Source: Phycisphaerales bacterium
GTDB lineage: Bacteria > Planctomycetota > Phycisphaerae > Phycisphaerales > UBA1924
NCBI GenBank assembly: GCA_020847175.1
Contig: JADLCM010000005.1
Span: 92,841-156,840, forward strand
Reading direction: 5' to 3'
Length of the DNA stretch: 64,000 nt
Below are positions 52,510-63,817 of the stretch, piece by piece. A program made the position numbers and the translations under genes. Numbering within the stretch: the stretch's first letter is position 1; each line of letters opens with the position of its first letter. The notes beneath the pieces were generated by a model. That model was not told where the DNA came from and searched no databases. It was given only the letters and a program-made list of their open reading frames with translations.

Positions 52510-54105
52510 CTACCTGCATCCCTCCACGAACATATCGAGGAAGCGGAAGAAGTCGGCGAGGTCGATCGCGCCGTCGCGCACGCCGTACATGGCCTCGCCC
52601 GGGTCGGACGATCCGGAGAGGTCGGCCCCGTCGAGGTTGCCCGCCGAGATCTGATCGAGGAAGTAGAAAAGATCGGTCGCGTCAACGCGCCCGTCGGGCA
52701 CGCCGTAGGCGCTGTCCAGCGGGTCGGATGCGCCGGAGAAGTCGGCGGGGCAGTCGTTGAATCCCCCGCCGATCACGTTGATGGCGCACGGCGTCGAGTC
52801 GGGCTGGTTGTCGCGGCGCCAGCGCACGTCGCGGGCGAGGCCCCGTGCCTCCTCCGCGGCCTCAAGCCAGTCCACGGGGCTGGCGCTCGTCGCACGCACA
52901 ACGATCCAGTACCCCCGCCCCGGCTCCAGGGCCGCCGCGGGCGCGGCCCGGAACGTGAACACCCCCGCGCCTGTCTGCGCCGGGCTCTCCAAGATGCTCA
53001 GAGCGACCTGCGGCGCATCGTCGCCCTCCCACAGCGACACCTCGACGGTGCCCCCTTGAGCAAAGTCGAGCGCGAGATCGACAAACCAGAGCGCCGCCCG
53101 GCGCGCCGCGGGCAGCCGGAACCCCATCGCCTTGGTGCCGCTCCCGGCCAGCGGCGTGGCCGGTACGCCCGCATGATGCAGGTTGCCGATGACGATGGGC
53201 CGGGCGCCGAGCCCGAGGCGGGTCGCCGGGGCCGGCGCGCCATCATCCCACTGCCGCCCTAGGCCCGGGGCGTCGGTGATGGTCTGTGCCCACGTGAGGG
53301 CCCCGGCGCCGGTGTTGGCAAGCCTCACCCAGAAGGGCTCGCGCTCGCGGAGCGTTGCGTCGGCCCCGCCGATGCGCCGAATCGCCCCCCCGGGCGCGAT
53401 CGCGGCGCTCCAGGTGTCCCGGGCGGGAGACGAGGCGAGCGGCGCGTGCAGGCTCGCGCCGACTTGCGTGCCGGGTGAACTCACATCGATCCACGCGCTC
53501 GTCAGGGCATAGGGCTGCTGGCCGGGCGTGCCGAAGCCGGAAGCGAGCCCCGGGCCGCCGGGCGTGAGGGGCGTGCTCCCCGCGCCCGTGCCCGCGAGGG
53601 TGTGGGCCAGAAGCGGCTCGGCCTCAAGGTGAATCTTGTTGAGCGTGGAACTGGGGTTGCCGTTGAAGAGGTACCCCTCGCCCGCGCTCAGGCCGCGCGG
53701 CATGGTCGCGGGCGACGACCCCCTCCAGATGAACGACCCGCTGGTGCTCCCGCGCGCGACGCGGAGCCAGTACTTGACGCCCGGCTGCAGGATGACGGGG
53801 GAGACGGCCTGAAACACGAAGTCGCCGATGCCTGACTGCGCGGGCGCGCCGAGCGTCGCCAGGCGCGTCGTGGGCTGCGCCTCGCCCGACCAGATCGATA
53901 CCTCGGCCTGCCCCCCGGCGCTCGCATCGAGCGTGAGCGTGACCGACCGCACGATCCACGGGTCGGGCCCGGGAAGGACCAGCCCCAGCGCCTTCCAGCC
54001 CGACGTGGTGCTGATCGTGGTGCCCACGCCGGAACCCGCACCGAGGTTCGTCGTCACCACGTCACCGGGCGCGCAGAGTGTCAACAGCAGAGGCAGCAGC
54101 ACCAT
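52510..54105 (-). CDS. Secreted protein with duplicated beta modules and GC-type dockerin
   Basis: This 531-residue exported protein has an N-terminal hydrophobic signal (MVLLPLLLTLCAPG). Two beta modules of the same type follow. One is at ~15-165 ('TTSGWKALGLVLPGPDPWIV', 'YWLRVARGSTSGSFIW', 'FNGNPSSTLNKIHLE'). The other is at ~300-430 ('SGTKAMGFRLPAARRAALWF', 'VSLWEGDDAPQ', 'GYWIVVRATS'). The module is shared with the dockerin protein at 4510-5778. The C-terminal dockerin pair is divergent ('CPADFSGASDPLDSAYGVPD', 'DFFRFLDMFVEGC') and ends in GCR. ATG 54105 is chosen because the signal peptide starts there. Confidence 0.75.
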   Translation of the reverse strand: MVLLPLLLTLCAPGDVVTTNLGAGSGVGTTISTTSGWKALGLVLPGPDPWIVRSVTLTLDASAGGQAEVSIWSGEAQPTTRLATLGAPAQSGIGDFVFQAVSPVILQPGVKYWLRVARGSTSGSFIWRGSSPATMPRGLSAGEGYLFNGNPSSTLNKIHLEAEPLLAHTLAGTGAGSTPLTPGGPGLASGFGTPGQQPYALTSAWIDVSSPGTQVGASLHAPLASSPARDTWSAAIAPGGAIRRIGGADATLREREPFWVRLANTGAGALTWAQTITDAPGLGRQWDDGAPAPATRLGLGARPIVIGNLHHAGVPATPLAGSGTKAMGFRLPAARRAALWFVDLALDFAQGGTVEVSLWEGDDAPQVALSILESPAQTGAGVFTFRAAPAAALEPGRGYWIVVRATSASPVDWLEAAEEARGLARDVRWRRDNQPDSTPCAINVIGGGFNDCPADFSGASDPLDSAYGVPDGRVDATDLFYFLDQISAGNLDGADLSGSSDPGEAMYGVRDGAIDLADFFRFLDMFVEGCR

Positions 54106-54276
54106 CCGAGACCCCCAGTGAGCCCGAGCGCGGCCCGCCCCACACCCGGCGCCGCGCCTGAAGCCCGGCGGATGCATCGGCCCTTCGGGCCTTCGCGACC
54201 CACCTTTTGCCCGGCCACTCCATTGGAGCGCGCCCCGCCGCCTGCCGACCGCCAGGCCAGGCACGTCTCCGCAGCG

Positions 54277-54777
54277 CTACCCGTCGGCGACCACCGCGTC
54301 TTCAAACGGGATGCGCCGGGAGGCGCAGAGCGCGATGGCGAGGGCATCCGCGAGGTCGGGGGGCTCGGGCAGGGAGGGCAGGCGAAAGACATCCTGGATG
54401 GCGCGCTGCATCTGGTCTTTCGCCGCGTGCCCGTGCCCGGTGAGGGCCTTCTTGACAAGGTTGGGGCGATATTCAATCAGGCGCGCCCCGGCGCGCCGGG
54501 CGGCGAGCAGCAGCACGCCCCGCGCGTGCCCCATGACGATCGCGGTCGATGGGTGTTTGTAATGGGCAAAGAGCGATTCGACGGCGACCACGTCCGGGCG
54601 CAGGCGTTCGAGCACCCCGCGGAAGTCGGTGTCGAGTTCGGCGAGGCGGGCCGCCAAGTCGCCCGAGCGTGAAACCCGGATGACGCCGGCCTCGATCAGC
54701 GTCGGCTGCTCGCCCGGGCCCTCGACGCAGCCGTAGCCGCTGATGCCGAGGCCGGGATCGACGCCGAGGATCCGCAT
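54277..54777 (-). CDS. ruvC: Crossover junction endodeoxyribonuclease
   Basis: This 166-residue cytoplasmic nuclease resolves Holliday junctions made by RuvAB. The four metal-binding acids of the RNase H-like fold are present: D7 ('LGVDPGLGISGYG'), E67 ('VVAVESLFA'), and D141/D144 ('EPPDLADALAIAL'). 'VKKALTGHGHAAKDQMQRAI' is the conserved basic helix. It lies 58 bases downstream of the M32 peptidase gene on the same strand, so the two may share a transcript. ruvA and ruvB are not nearby. Confidence 0.95.
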   Translation of the reverse strand: MRILGVDPGLGISGYGCVEGPGEQPTLIEAGVIRVSRSGDLAARLAELDTDFRGVLERLRPDVVAVESLFAHYKHPSTAIVMGHARGVLLLAARRAGARLIEYRPNLVKKALTGHGHAAKDQMQRAIQDVFRLPSLPEPPDLADALAIALCASRRIPFEDAVVADG

Positions 54778-54835
54778 GAGATGAGCCTAGCCCGGCGCGC
54801 GGGGGCCGGGCGAGGCGGGCGTCCGGCGCGGGCCG

Positions 54836-56347
54836 TCAGGCGCGCCCGTAGACGGGCCGGAGCTTGGCCTCGAGGTAGCGCATGAAGGGGTCGGCGGAGA
54901 GGGGCGCGCCGGTGACACGCTGGCAGAGATCCGAAGCCCGGAATCGCCTGCCGTGCACGTGAATCTTCTCGCGGAGCCACGCCAGCAGCGGCGCGAACTC
55001 GCCCCGGGCGATGCCCCCCTTGAGCCCGGGCATGTCGCGCTGGGCGGCCTCCATGAACTGGGCCATGTAGAGGTTGCCGAGGGTGTAGGTGGGGAAGTAC
55101 CCCAGCAGGCCGGAACTCCAGTGCACGTCCTGCATGCAGCCCTTGGCATCGTCAGGGGGCGTGATGCCCAGGTAGTTCTGGTACGCCTTGTTCCAGAGCC
55201 CGGGCACGTCGCGGGCCTCGATCTGGCGTGCGAACAGAGCGCGCTCCAGCTCGAAGCGGACCATGACGTGCATGTTGTACGTCGCCTCGTCCGCTTCCAC
55301 GCGGATGAACGAGGGCTTGGCGGTGTTGACCGCACGGGCCATCGCCTCCGGAGTGGGCGAGCCGAAGGAATCGCCCAGCATCGTCCGCGCGTGCGGCATC
55401 ACCCACGACCAGAACTCGGCGCTCCGGCCCACCCAGTTCTCCCAGAGGCGGCTCTGGCTCTCGTGGATGCCGAGGCTGATCGCATCGGCGAGGGGCTCGC
55501 CGAACCGCTCGCTCTTGGGCAGGCCCTGCTCGTAGAGCCCGTGCCCGGCCTCGTGCAGCGTGCCGTAGAGCGCATCGGTGAAGCGGCTCTCGCGGTACCG
55601 GGTGGTGAGGCGGGTGTCGCCGGGGCCGATGCCGTCGCAGAACGGGTGGGTGGTGACATCCAGCCTGCCCCGATCAAGATCAAAGCCGATGGCCCGCAGC
55701 ACAAAAAGCCCGAAGGCGTGCTGGCGCTCCGGCGAAATGGTGACGTTCAGGGGCGACTCATCCGGTGCGGCGCCGCGAGAGAGGTCCTTGATGAAGTCCG
55801 CGAGGCGGGTGCGCAGGGGCTTGAAGGCCGCGTCGATCTCGCGGGCGGTGGCGCCCGGTTCATACTCGTTGAGCAGGGCGTCGTAGGGCTCGCCCCCGGC
55901 GGGCGTGCCGTAGCACTCCGCCTTCCGGCGTGCCAGGGCGACCATGCGCTCCAGCCAGGGCGCGAAGGCGCCGAAGTCGTTCTTCGCCCGGGCTTCACGC
56001 CACGCCGCCACCGCCTTGGGGCTCGTGCCCGCGATCTCGGCGACAAGGTCGCTCGGGAGTTTGCGGGCGAGGTCGATGTCTCGGCGCGTCTCCTTGACGC
56101 TGGCGGCGAGCACGGGGTCGGCCTTCACGCCGGGGTCGCTCTCGCACGCGCTCAGCAATTCGAGCATGCGCGGGCCGACGGCCCGTTCGTGCGCGAGGCG
56201 AGCGAGCAGGGCCTTCTGGCTGCCCCGCAGGTCGGCCCCGCCGGCGGGCATGTAGGTTTCCTGGTCCCAGCTCGCGAGCGCGCTGAGCGAGTTGATCGTC
56301 GCGGTTTCGCGGCAGTACGCCGCCAGCGCCTGGTAGGACTTCGTCAT
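54836..56347 (-). CDS. Carboxypeptidase Taq (M32 family)
   Basis: This 503-residue cytoplasmic metallopeptidase removes C-terminal residues. The zinc site is H265-E-A-G-H269 in 'TLHEAGHGLYEQG', with E296 in 'GIHESQSR' as third ligand. The N-terminal 'SALASWDQETYMPAGGADLR' and 'SPLNVTISPERQHAFGL' also fit the family. The length matches typical 500-residue enzymes. The ATG at 56347 has GGAGGTG before it. It is upstream of ruvC on the same strand and divergent from the TsaE fusion gene. Confidence 0.93.
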   Translation of the reverse strand: MTKSYQALAAYCRETATINSLSALASWDQETYMPAGGADLRGSQKALLARLAHERAVGPRMLELLSACESDPGVKADPVLAASVKETRRDIDLARKLPSDLVAEIAGTSPKAVAAWREARAKNDFGAFAPWLERMVALARRKAECYGTPAGGEPYDALLNEYEPGATAREIDAAFKPLRTRLADFIKDLSRGAAPDESPLNVTISPERQHAFGLFVLRAIGFDLDRGRLDVTTHPFCDGIGPGDTRLTTRYRESRFTDALYGTLHEAGHGLYEQGLPKSERFGEPLADAISLGIHESQSRLWENWVGRSAEFWSWVMPHARTMLGDSFGSPTPEAMARAVNTAKPSFIRVEADEATYNMHVMVRFELERALFARQIEARDVPGLWNKAYQNYLGITPPDDAKGCMQDVHWSSGLLGYFPTYTLGNLYMAQFMEAAQRDMPGLKGGIARGEFAPLLAWLREKIHVHGRRFRASDLCQRVTGAPLSADPFMRYLEAKLRPVYGRA

Positions 56348-56393
56348 GGGCACCTCCGGCGCATGGTACGCGCGGGGTTCTACGCTTGATCCC

Positions 56394-57014
56394 GTGCGGG
56401 TGACACGGCTCCTCGATGATGTGGCGCACACCGATTCGCTCGGTGAAGCGATCGCGCGGGCCCTGCGCCCGGGCGATGTCGTCGCCCTCGACGGACCGCT
56501 GGGCGCAGGGAAGACCACGCTCGCGCGGGCGATCGCCGCGGCCTGGGGGGTTGACCCGGCGCGCGTCTCAAGCCCCACCTTCGTGCTCATGCACGAGTAC
56601 GAAGGAGCGCGCGGCCCGCTCATTCATATCGACGCCTATCGCATGACCGGCCCGGGCGACCTCGACGACCTCGACCTGCCGGCCTTCGCCTCGGGCGCGC
56701 CCGTGCTGATCGAGTGGGCCGAACGGCTCGGCGCCGCCCTCCCCGGCATGCCCATCCGCGTGCGCCTGGAGCACGCCCCCGGGGGCGGCCGGCGCGCCGC
56801 CATCGACCTCCCCGACGACGTGCTCGCCCGTCCCGAGGCGTCTGCCCTTGCCCGGGGAGACACCACGTGCCCCGTGACCGGCGCGCGGGTGCCCGCCAGC
56901 GCCCCCGCCTGGCCGTTTTCGAGCGATCGCGCGCGCCTGGCCGACCTGCACCGCTGGTTCAGCGGTGAATACGGCGTGCCCGCCCAAGACCCGCCCGACG
57001 CGCACGACGCATGA
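56394..57014 (+). CDS. tsaE: TsaE with a C-terminal YacG-like tail
   Basis: This 206-residue cytoplasmic protein has a TsaE ATPase domain (residues ~1-150), which helps make the t6A base of tRNAs with TsaB and TsaD. Its marks are Walker A 'GPLGAGKTT' (34-42), 'SSPTFVLMHEYEG' (59-71), 'HIDAYR' (78-83) and 'IEWAERL' (106-112). Residues 159-197 align with YacG, a small DNA gyrase inhibitor with a CxxC...CxxxC zinc site: 'CPVTGARV', 'PFSSDRARLADLHRWFSGEY' and 'GVP'. Only C159 remains; the other ligand positions are T162, S176 and A180. GTG 56394 is used as start. Whether the tail still acts on gyrase is doubtful. Confidence 0.85.
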   Translation: MRVTRLLDDVAHTDSLGEAIARALRPGDVVALDGPLGAGKTTLARAIAAAWGVDPARVSSPTFVLMHEYEGARGPLIHIDAYRMTGPGDLDDLDLPAFASGAPVLIEWAERLGAALPGMPIRVRLEHAPGGGRRAAIDLPDDVLARPEASALARGDTTCPVTGARVPASAPAWPFSSDRARLADLHRWFSGEYGVPAQDPPDAHDA

Positions 57015-57041
57015 ACGATGCGCACGACCGGAGCGCCGGGC

Positions 57042-57866
57042 TCAGTTCGGCTTGGCGAACTTCGGCTCCACAGTGTACACGTTGTCATCGGTGGTCGAAG
57101 GGTCGCCGTCCTTGCCGGCCGAGTAGAAGTACGGCTGGCCTCCCGGGCAGATGCCCCCGTCGGAGTCGGCCTTGTCGGCATCCGTGGCGGCAGGCACCGC
57201 GGTGTTCTGGTTGTTCCGCCGGATGATCTCAAAGGCGTAGGCGCTCGCCTGCGTCCCGCGGATCAGTTCTGTCACCGAGACGCCGGTGCGCGGGTCGGAG
57301 GGGTTGAGGGCATCGGGGCCGTAGAACGTGCCGCTGAAGTTGGGATGCACGAACCGCACCGGGTTCCCCCACGGGTCAACCACAGTGTTCATTTCGGGCA
57401 CGGCCTCGGCGCGGGCGGCGTTGGTGGCGTCGTAGGGCGTGAACAGTTTCAGAAACTTGCTGTCGAGGCTCTTGAGTTTGCTCGGGTCCCCGCCCGTTGT
57501 CTGGCGAAGGAAGAGCCCCACCGAGTTGATCATCTGGCTGCCGCTCGAGTTGGGGGCGTCCATGTTGCGCGCATCGGCGATGGGCAGCAGTTTCGTGGGG
57601 TCACGCGGATCGGCCACCGCTGGGTCGGGGAGCGAACCCGTCTGTTGCGTCGCGTCGTTCAGCAGGCCCTCCAGCATGCGAATCACGTTGCGCGTGGAGT
57701 CGGCCTTGCCTCCGGAAAGCACGCTCGCCCCGACCGTGGCCGCGATCGCCATCAGCAGCACGATCACGCCGATCACGATGAGCAGTTCGACCAGCGTGAA
57801 ACCGGCGCCCTTCGCCGCGCCTGCGCGGCCAGCGTGAGCCCGGCGGTCCGAAACTTGAGCGCGCAT
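57042..57866 (-). CDS. Type II secretion/pilin-like pseudopilin
   Basis: This 274-residue protein has the prepilin cleavage motif G22/F23-TLVELLIVIGVI and one N-terminal helix ('VLLMAIAATVGASVL'), the layout of class III pilins and GspG/GspH-type pseudopilins. Residues ~60-274 form a globular domain ending '..NQNTAVPAATDADKADSDGG' with 'YFYSAGKDGDPSTTDDNVYT', similar to planctomycete type II pseudopilins. It would be processed by a prepilin peptidase and built into a pilus or secretion pseudopilus. ATG 57866 starts a short basic leader (residues 1-22). No other secretion genes are next to it; it converges on the TsaE fusion. Confidence 0.85.
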   Translation of the reverse strand: MRAQVSDRRAHAGRAGAAKGAGFTLVELLIVIGVIVLLMAIAATVGASVLSGGKADSTRNVIRMLEGLLNDATQQTGSLPDPAVADPRDPTKLLPIADARNMDAPNSSGSQMINSVGLFLRQTTGGDPSKLKSLDSKFLKLFTPYDATNAARAEAVPEMNTVVDPWGNPVRFVHPNFSGTFYGPDALNPSDPRTGVSVTELIRGTQASAYAFEIIRRNNQNTAVPAATDADKADSDGGICPGGQPYFYSAGKDGDPSTTDDNVYTVEPKFAKPN

Positions 57867-58160
57867 GCAGCCCCTCCCGTCACGCCGCGCCGGGGAGGGG
57901 GGAGGGGTAAACCCGGGCCCCGCGCGACGTCCAGATAGGGGATTGTACGCGGCGGCGTGGGTTTGGATCCCCGGCACGCCCCGCCGGAAGGCCCCCCGTG
58001 CCCGCGGCGCCCCCTAAACTGCCCTCCCGCGCCGGGGGGGCGGCGTTGCTCAAAGTAATCCACCCTCGCCCCCGCACCAGGTATTGTCGTTCCGCGCTTC
58101 GGGCTGCCGTCCTTTCCGCCCCCACCCGCCGTTCACCGCGTTTCACGCTCAGGAGTTCCC

Positions 58161-59648
<1,488 letters not shown>

Positions 59649-59812
59649 TGCCGCACCCGGCACATCGCGCCATCCGGGGCGGGCACGCGTGACGGGCAGT
59701 TCGATGCGCGCCCGGGACACCCCCGCGTGCGACGGGGCGACCGTCGCCCAAGAACTCCGGGCGCGGCTTCGCATGGGCCTGTGCGCCGCCTTCGGCGCCG
59801 GGCGACATTCCT

Positions 59813-60460
59813 TCACCCTTCGTGAAACACCGCGATCTCGCCCAGCGGCTTTCTCCCGATCGCCGGCACGCGGCAGCCCTCCGCGGGGTACCCCACCGGC
59901 AGCAGCAGGAAGGGGCGCTCGTGCTCGGGGCGATCGAGCACCGTGTGCAGGAACCCCATGGGGCTCGGCGTGTGCGTCAATGTCACCAGCCCGGCGTGGT
60001 GAATCGCGGCAATGAGCATCCCCGTCGCGATCCCCACCGACTCGTTCAGGTAGTAGACGTGCCCGCCCTCGTCCGTCCTGGCGAGCTTGAAGACCACGAT
60101 CAGCCAGGGCGCTGCTTCGAGGAAGGGCTTGGACGGATCCGTGCCCAGGGGGGCGAGGTCGGCGAGCCATTCCGGCGTCGCGCGCCGCGCATAGAACTCC
60201 CGCTCCTCGGCCTCCGCCGCCTCGCGGATGCGCCCCTTGAGCGCCCGATCACTTACGCACACGAACCGCCACGGCTGCTTGTTCGCGCCCGAGGGGGCCG
60301 AGCCCGCGGCCCGCACGCACCACTCGATCACTCCCCGGGGCACGGGGCGCGTCGAGAACTCGCGCACGCTGCGGCGCTGCCGCTGCACCTCGTAGAACCG
60401 GCGCGCAGCTTCTTCGGGGTCAGCCCCGGGGTGATACGGCTCGAAGGGCATCGTGTTCAT
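59813..60460 (-). CDS. Nitroreductase-family protein
   Basis: This 215-residue cytoplasmic flavoprotein is of the nitroreductase fold. It has '[20 protein letters not shown]', the FMN-binding '[18 protein letters not shown]', '[20 protein letters not shown]' and '[18 protein letters not shown]'. These enzymes reduce nitro compounds, flavins or quinones with NAD(P)H; the substrate is open. It lies 28 bases downstream of cardiolipin synthase on the minus strand, so an operon is likely. The start at 60460 is the first ATG in the family-like region. Confidence 0.9.
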   Translation of the reverse strand: MNTMPFEPYHPGADPEEAARRFYEVQRQRRSVREFSTRPVPRGVIEWCVRAAGSAPSGANKQPWRFVCVSDRALKGRIREAAEAEEREFYARRATPEWLADLAPLGTDPSKPFLEAAPWLIVVFKLARTDEGGHVYYLNESVGIATGMLIAAIHHAGLVTLTHTPSPMGFLHTVLDRPEHERPFLLLPVGYPAEGCRVPAIGRKPLGEIAVFHEG

Positions 60461-60488
60461 GCAGGCAGGCTCCCGCAGGGGGTGGGTT

Positions 60489-61949
60489 CTACAGCACCTG
60501 CCCGGCGAGATACGCCAGGTTGTGCCCGAGCCGCGTGAGCAGCCCCCGCGCGCTCCACGCCTCCGCCGTCATCTCCCGCGACTGCCCGCGCCACGCCTCG
60601 AACAGCCGCTTGTGCGCCGCCGCGACCGCCGGGTCATAGACCAGCACCGTCACCTCGAAGTTGATGTGAAAACTCCGCATGTCGAGGTTCGCCGACCCGG
60701 TGCCGACCAGCGCATCGTCGATCACGATCAGCTTCGCGTGCAGCAGCCCCGGCCCGTGCAGAAAAATCCGCACCCCGGCCTGGAGCAGTTCCTCGAAGGT
60801 GCTGCGCCCGGCGGCGCCCGTGAGCGCGCTGTCCCCGCGGCCGGGCACGACGAGCTCAACCCGCACGCCCCGTCGCGCCGCGCTGCACAGCGCGCTCAGC
60901 GTCGCATCGTCGGGCACGAAGTACGGCGTGCAGAGCCTGATGCTCGTGGACGCCGCGTACAACGCCCCCAGCAGCGCCTGCTCGAAGACCCGGGGCGTGA
61001 CGCCCGGCCCGCTGGGCACCACCTGCGCGATCACCCCGCCCTCGACCGTCGTGCAGCCCGCGAGGAAGGGTTCGATCCGCTCGATTGGCTCGTCGCCGTC
61101 AAACTCCCAGTCGCGCAGAAAGACCAGTTCGAGCTCGCTCGCCAGGGGCCCCTCGACCCGCAGGCTCGCGTCGATCCACGGGCCCGCCGGGTCCGACCCG
61201 GCCGTGCCGAAGGTCGCGTCGGTGATGTTGTGGCTGCCGCAGTAGCCGATGCGCCCGTCGATCACCGCGATCTTCCGGTGGTTGCGCACATCCAGCCGGC
61301 GCACGAGCACCCGCCACAGCGAGAACGGCAGCGCGCCCACCACCCGCACGCCCGCGCGCCGCAGCCCGGCGCACTGCGCGGATCTCAGGAAGCGGTGCGA
61401 ACCCAGCGAGTCAACCAGCAGGCGCACCTCCACGCCCCGCCCCGCCGCCTCGGCCAGCGCGTCGAGCAGAATCCGCGTGCCCGGGGCCTCCTGCCAGATG
61501 TACGTCTGCACGCTCACCCGCGTGCTCGCCCCGCGGATATCCCGCGCCATCGCGCCCAGGAACTCCTCCGGGGTCGTGAGCAGCATCACCGAGTTGCCCC
61601 GCACCGGCGCCAACCCGCCCGCGTGCGAGCCGTACGCCGCCAGGGCCCGGAACGCGCCCGGGGCTTCGAGCACCCCGCACGCCCCGAGCACCTCCAGCGC
61701 ATCCTGGAAGAACGCGCTGGTGAAGCGTTCCTTCCACATGGCCCGGTCAGCGCCCACCCGCACCTGCCCGAAGAGCAGGTAGAACACCCCGCCCAGCACC
61801 GGCGTCACGAGCACGATCGCCGCCCACGTCAGCGTCACGCTCAGCGGGCGCCGGCGCATCACGAGATGCAGCGTCAGGCCGAGGCGCAGCAGCCAATCGA
61901 CCCCGAGAAAAATCAACGCGGGCCACGACAGGTCCCCGAACACAGTCAA
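60489..61949 (-). CDS. cls: Cardiolipin synthase (phospholipase D family)
   Basis: This protein of about 487 residues is a membrane-bound phospholipid synthase. Two membrane helices lie near the N terminus ('[19 protein letters not shown]', '[20 protein letters not shown]'). Two HKD motifs follow: '[20 protein letters not shown]' and '[20 protein letters not shown]'. The length matches bacterial Cls (~480 residues). No ATG is available before the first helix; TTG 61949 or GTG 61943 must serve as start, with AGGAAGG 13-19 bases upstream. The gene diverges from the sulfotransferase gene about 45 bases away. It makes cardiolipin from two phosphatidylglycerols. Confidence 0.88.
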   Translation of the reverse strand: MTVFGDLSWPALIFLGVDWLLRLGLTLHLVMRRRPLSVTLTWAAIVLVTPVLGGVFYLLFGQVRVGADRAMWKERFTSAFFQDALEVLGACGVLEAPGAFRALAAYGSHAGGLAPVRGNSVMLLTTPEEFLGAMARDIRGASTRVSVQTYIWQEAPGTRILLDALAEAAGRGVEVRLLVDSLGSHRFLRSAQCAGLRRAGVRVVGALPFSLWRVLVRRLDVRNHRKIAVIDGRIGYCGSHNITDATFGTAGSDPAGPWIDASLRVEGPLASELELVFLRDWEFDGDEPIERIEPFLAGCTTVEGGVIAQVVPSGPGVTPRVFEQALLGALYAASTSIRLCTPYFVPDDATLSALCSAARRGVRVELVVPGRGDSALTGAAGRSTFEELLQAGVRIFLHGPGLLHAKLIVIDDALVGTGSANLDMRSFHINFEVTVLVYDPAVAAAHKRLFEAWRGQSREMTAEAWSARGLLTRLGHNLAYLAGQVL

Positions 61950-61993
61950 GCGTATCCGCTCGCCTTCCTCCCCCAGCGCCCCAATCCTTGACC

Positions 61994-63817
61994 ATGTACT
62001 CCCCAACCCCCCGCGAGCAGGAGGCGGCACGGCTGATGCGCACCGGCGGAGCCGCCCAGGCCGAAGCCCTCTGCCGCGCCGAGATCGCCCAGCGCCCGGG
62101 CGCCGCCGGGGCACACGCGCTCCTCGCCGAACTCGCCGCCTCGCGCGGCGACCTCGCCGCCGCCGAAAAGTCGATGCGCGACGCGGCTTCGCACGCGCCG
62201 CGCCACGCCCCGTTCCTCTTCAACCACGGCACGATCCTCGCCGGCCTCGGGCGCACCGATGAAGCCATCGAACGCCTCCGCGCCGCGATCAACCTCAACC
62301 CCGGGTTCTTCCAGTACCACGCCTCGCTCGGCTGGACGCTGGAGCAGGCCGGGCGCGGCCCCGAGGCGCTGGTCGCCTTCCGGCGCGCCATCGACACCCT
62401 CCCCGCCGACCCCCGCGCCTGCCAGGCCCTTGGCGAGCAGCTCCGCGACCGGGGCCACCCCGAACTCGCCCTCCCCTGCTTCGAGCGCTGGTGCATCGTC
62501 GATCCGCGCGACCCGCAGGCCCCCTGGTTCGTGGGCGGGGCACACTTCCGCATGCGCGAATGGGCCAAGGCCGCGGAGGCCTACCGGCGCTCCATTGCCC
62601 GCGATGGTCGCTTCGTCCACGCCCATGCCCTCCTCGCCGAGACCCTCGAACGCGTCGGTGACGATGCCGAGGCCGAGGCCGCTGCCCGGCGCGCCCTCGC
62701 CCTCGACCCCGCCCACCCCACCGCCTGCCTCGCCCTCGCCCGCGTGCTCCGCAAGCGCAAGGAGTTCTCGGAGGCGCGCGGGCACCTCGACCGCGCGCTC
62801 GCCAACCCCCAGGTGCGCCCTCGCAATCGCGCCTCGCTCGAACTTGAACTCGGGCACGTGCTGGACGGGGCGGGCGACCACGCCGAGGCCTTTGAGCACT
62901 TCGTCAAGGGCCAGAAACTCTGCGCCGAACAGCCCAACGCCGCGCGCGTGCCGATGGCCGCCTACCCCGGCATCCTGGAGCAGTACCGCCTGCTCGTCGA
63001 GGCCGCCGACCCGCAGATGTGGACCCGCCGACGTCCCCCCGCCCGCGAGGCCCCGATCTTCTTCGTCGGCTTCCCGCGCTCGGGCACCACCCTCACCGAG
63101 CAGATCCTGGGCGCCCACCCGCGCCTCGCCCCCAGCGACGAGCCCCCCTTCACCGCCCGCCTCATCGAAGACCTCGCCCGCACCCACCCCGCCGGGTATC
63201 CCGCCTGCATCCCGGGGCTCTCGGACGCCGAACTCGATGCGCTCGCCGCACGCTACTGGGCCGAGGCCGATGCCCTGCTCGGCGATGGGCTGCGCGGCAG
63301 GCGCCTCGTCGATAAGCTCCCGCTCAACATCTGCCACCTGCCCCTGCTCGCCCGCGTCTTTCCCGGGGCCAAGGTGCTCGTCGCCCTCCGCGACCCGCGC
63401 GACTGCTGCCTCTCGGCATTCATGCAGGAGTTCCAGCCCAACGCCGCGATGATCCACTTCTTCCGACTCGACACCACCGCCGCCCTGTACGCGGGCGTCA
63501 TGCGCAACTGGCTGCTCTTCCGCGATCGCCTCGGCCTCGATTTCATGGAGACACGCTACGAAGACCTCGTGGACGATGTCGAAGCGACCGCGCGCCGGAT
63601 CATCGACTTCCTCGGCGAGCCCTGGGACGACGCCGTGCTGCGCTGGCAGAGCGACCACAAGCGCCTCATCAAGACCCCCAGTTACCAGGCCGTCGCCCAG
63701 CCCGTCACGCGGCGCGCTGTCGCCCGCTGGCGCCGGTACGAAGCCCAGATGCGCCCCGTGCTGCCGACGCTCGAACCCTTCGTCAGCGCCTTCGGGTACG
63801 AACCCAGCCCCGCCTGA
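61994..63817 (+). CDS. TPR-containing sulfotransferase
   Basis: This 607-residue protein has tetratricopeptide helix pairs over residues ~1-330 ('EAIERLRAAINLNPGFFQYH', 'EALVAFRRAIDTLPADPRAC'). A sulfotransferase domain follows (~345-607) with the PAPS P-loop 'VGFPRSGTTLTEQILGAHP' and 'KVLVALRDPRDCCLSAFMQE'. It would transfer sulfate from PAPS to a carbohydrate or tyrosine-like acceptor, while the TPR part binds a partner. No signal peptide is visible. TPR-sulfotransferases are common in planctomycetes. A TTG two codons upstream is also in frame. It diverges from cls. Confidence 0.88.
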   Translation: MYSPTPREQEAARLMRTGGAAQAEALCRAEIAQRPGAAGAHALLAELAASRGDLAAAEKSMRDAASHAPRHAPFLFNHGTILAGLGRTDEAIERLRAAINLNPGFFQYHASLGWTLEQAGRGPEALVAFRRAIDTLPADPRACQALGEQLRDRGHPELALPCFERWCIVDPRDPQAPWFVGGAHFRMREWAKAAEAYRRSIARDGRFVHAHALLAETLERVGDDAEAEAAARRALALDPAHPTACLALARVLRKRKEFSEARGHLDRALANPQVRPRNRASLELELGHVLDGAGDHAEAFEHFVKGQKLCAEQPNAARVPMAAYPGILEQYRLLVEAADPQMWTRRRPPAREAPIFFVGFPRSGTTLTEQILGAHPRLAPSDEPPFTARLIEDLARTHPAGYPACIPGLSDAELDALAARYWAEADALLGDGLRGRRLVDKLPLNICHLPLLARVFPGAKVLVALRDPRDCCLSAFMQEFQPNAAMIHFFRLDTTAALYAGVMRNWLLFRDRLGLDFMETRYEDLVDDVEATARRIIDFLGEPWDDAVLRWQSDHKRLIKTPSYQAVAQPVTRRAVARWRRYEAQMRPVLPTLEPFVSAFGYEPSPA

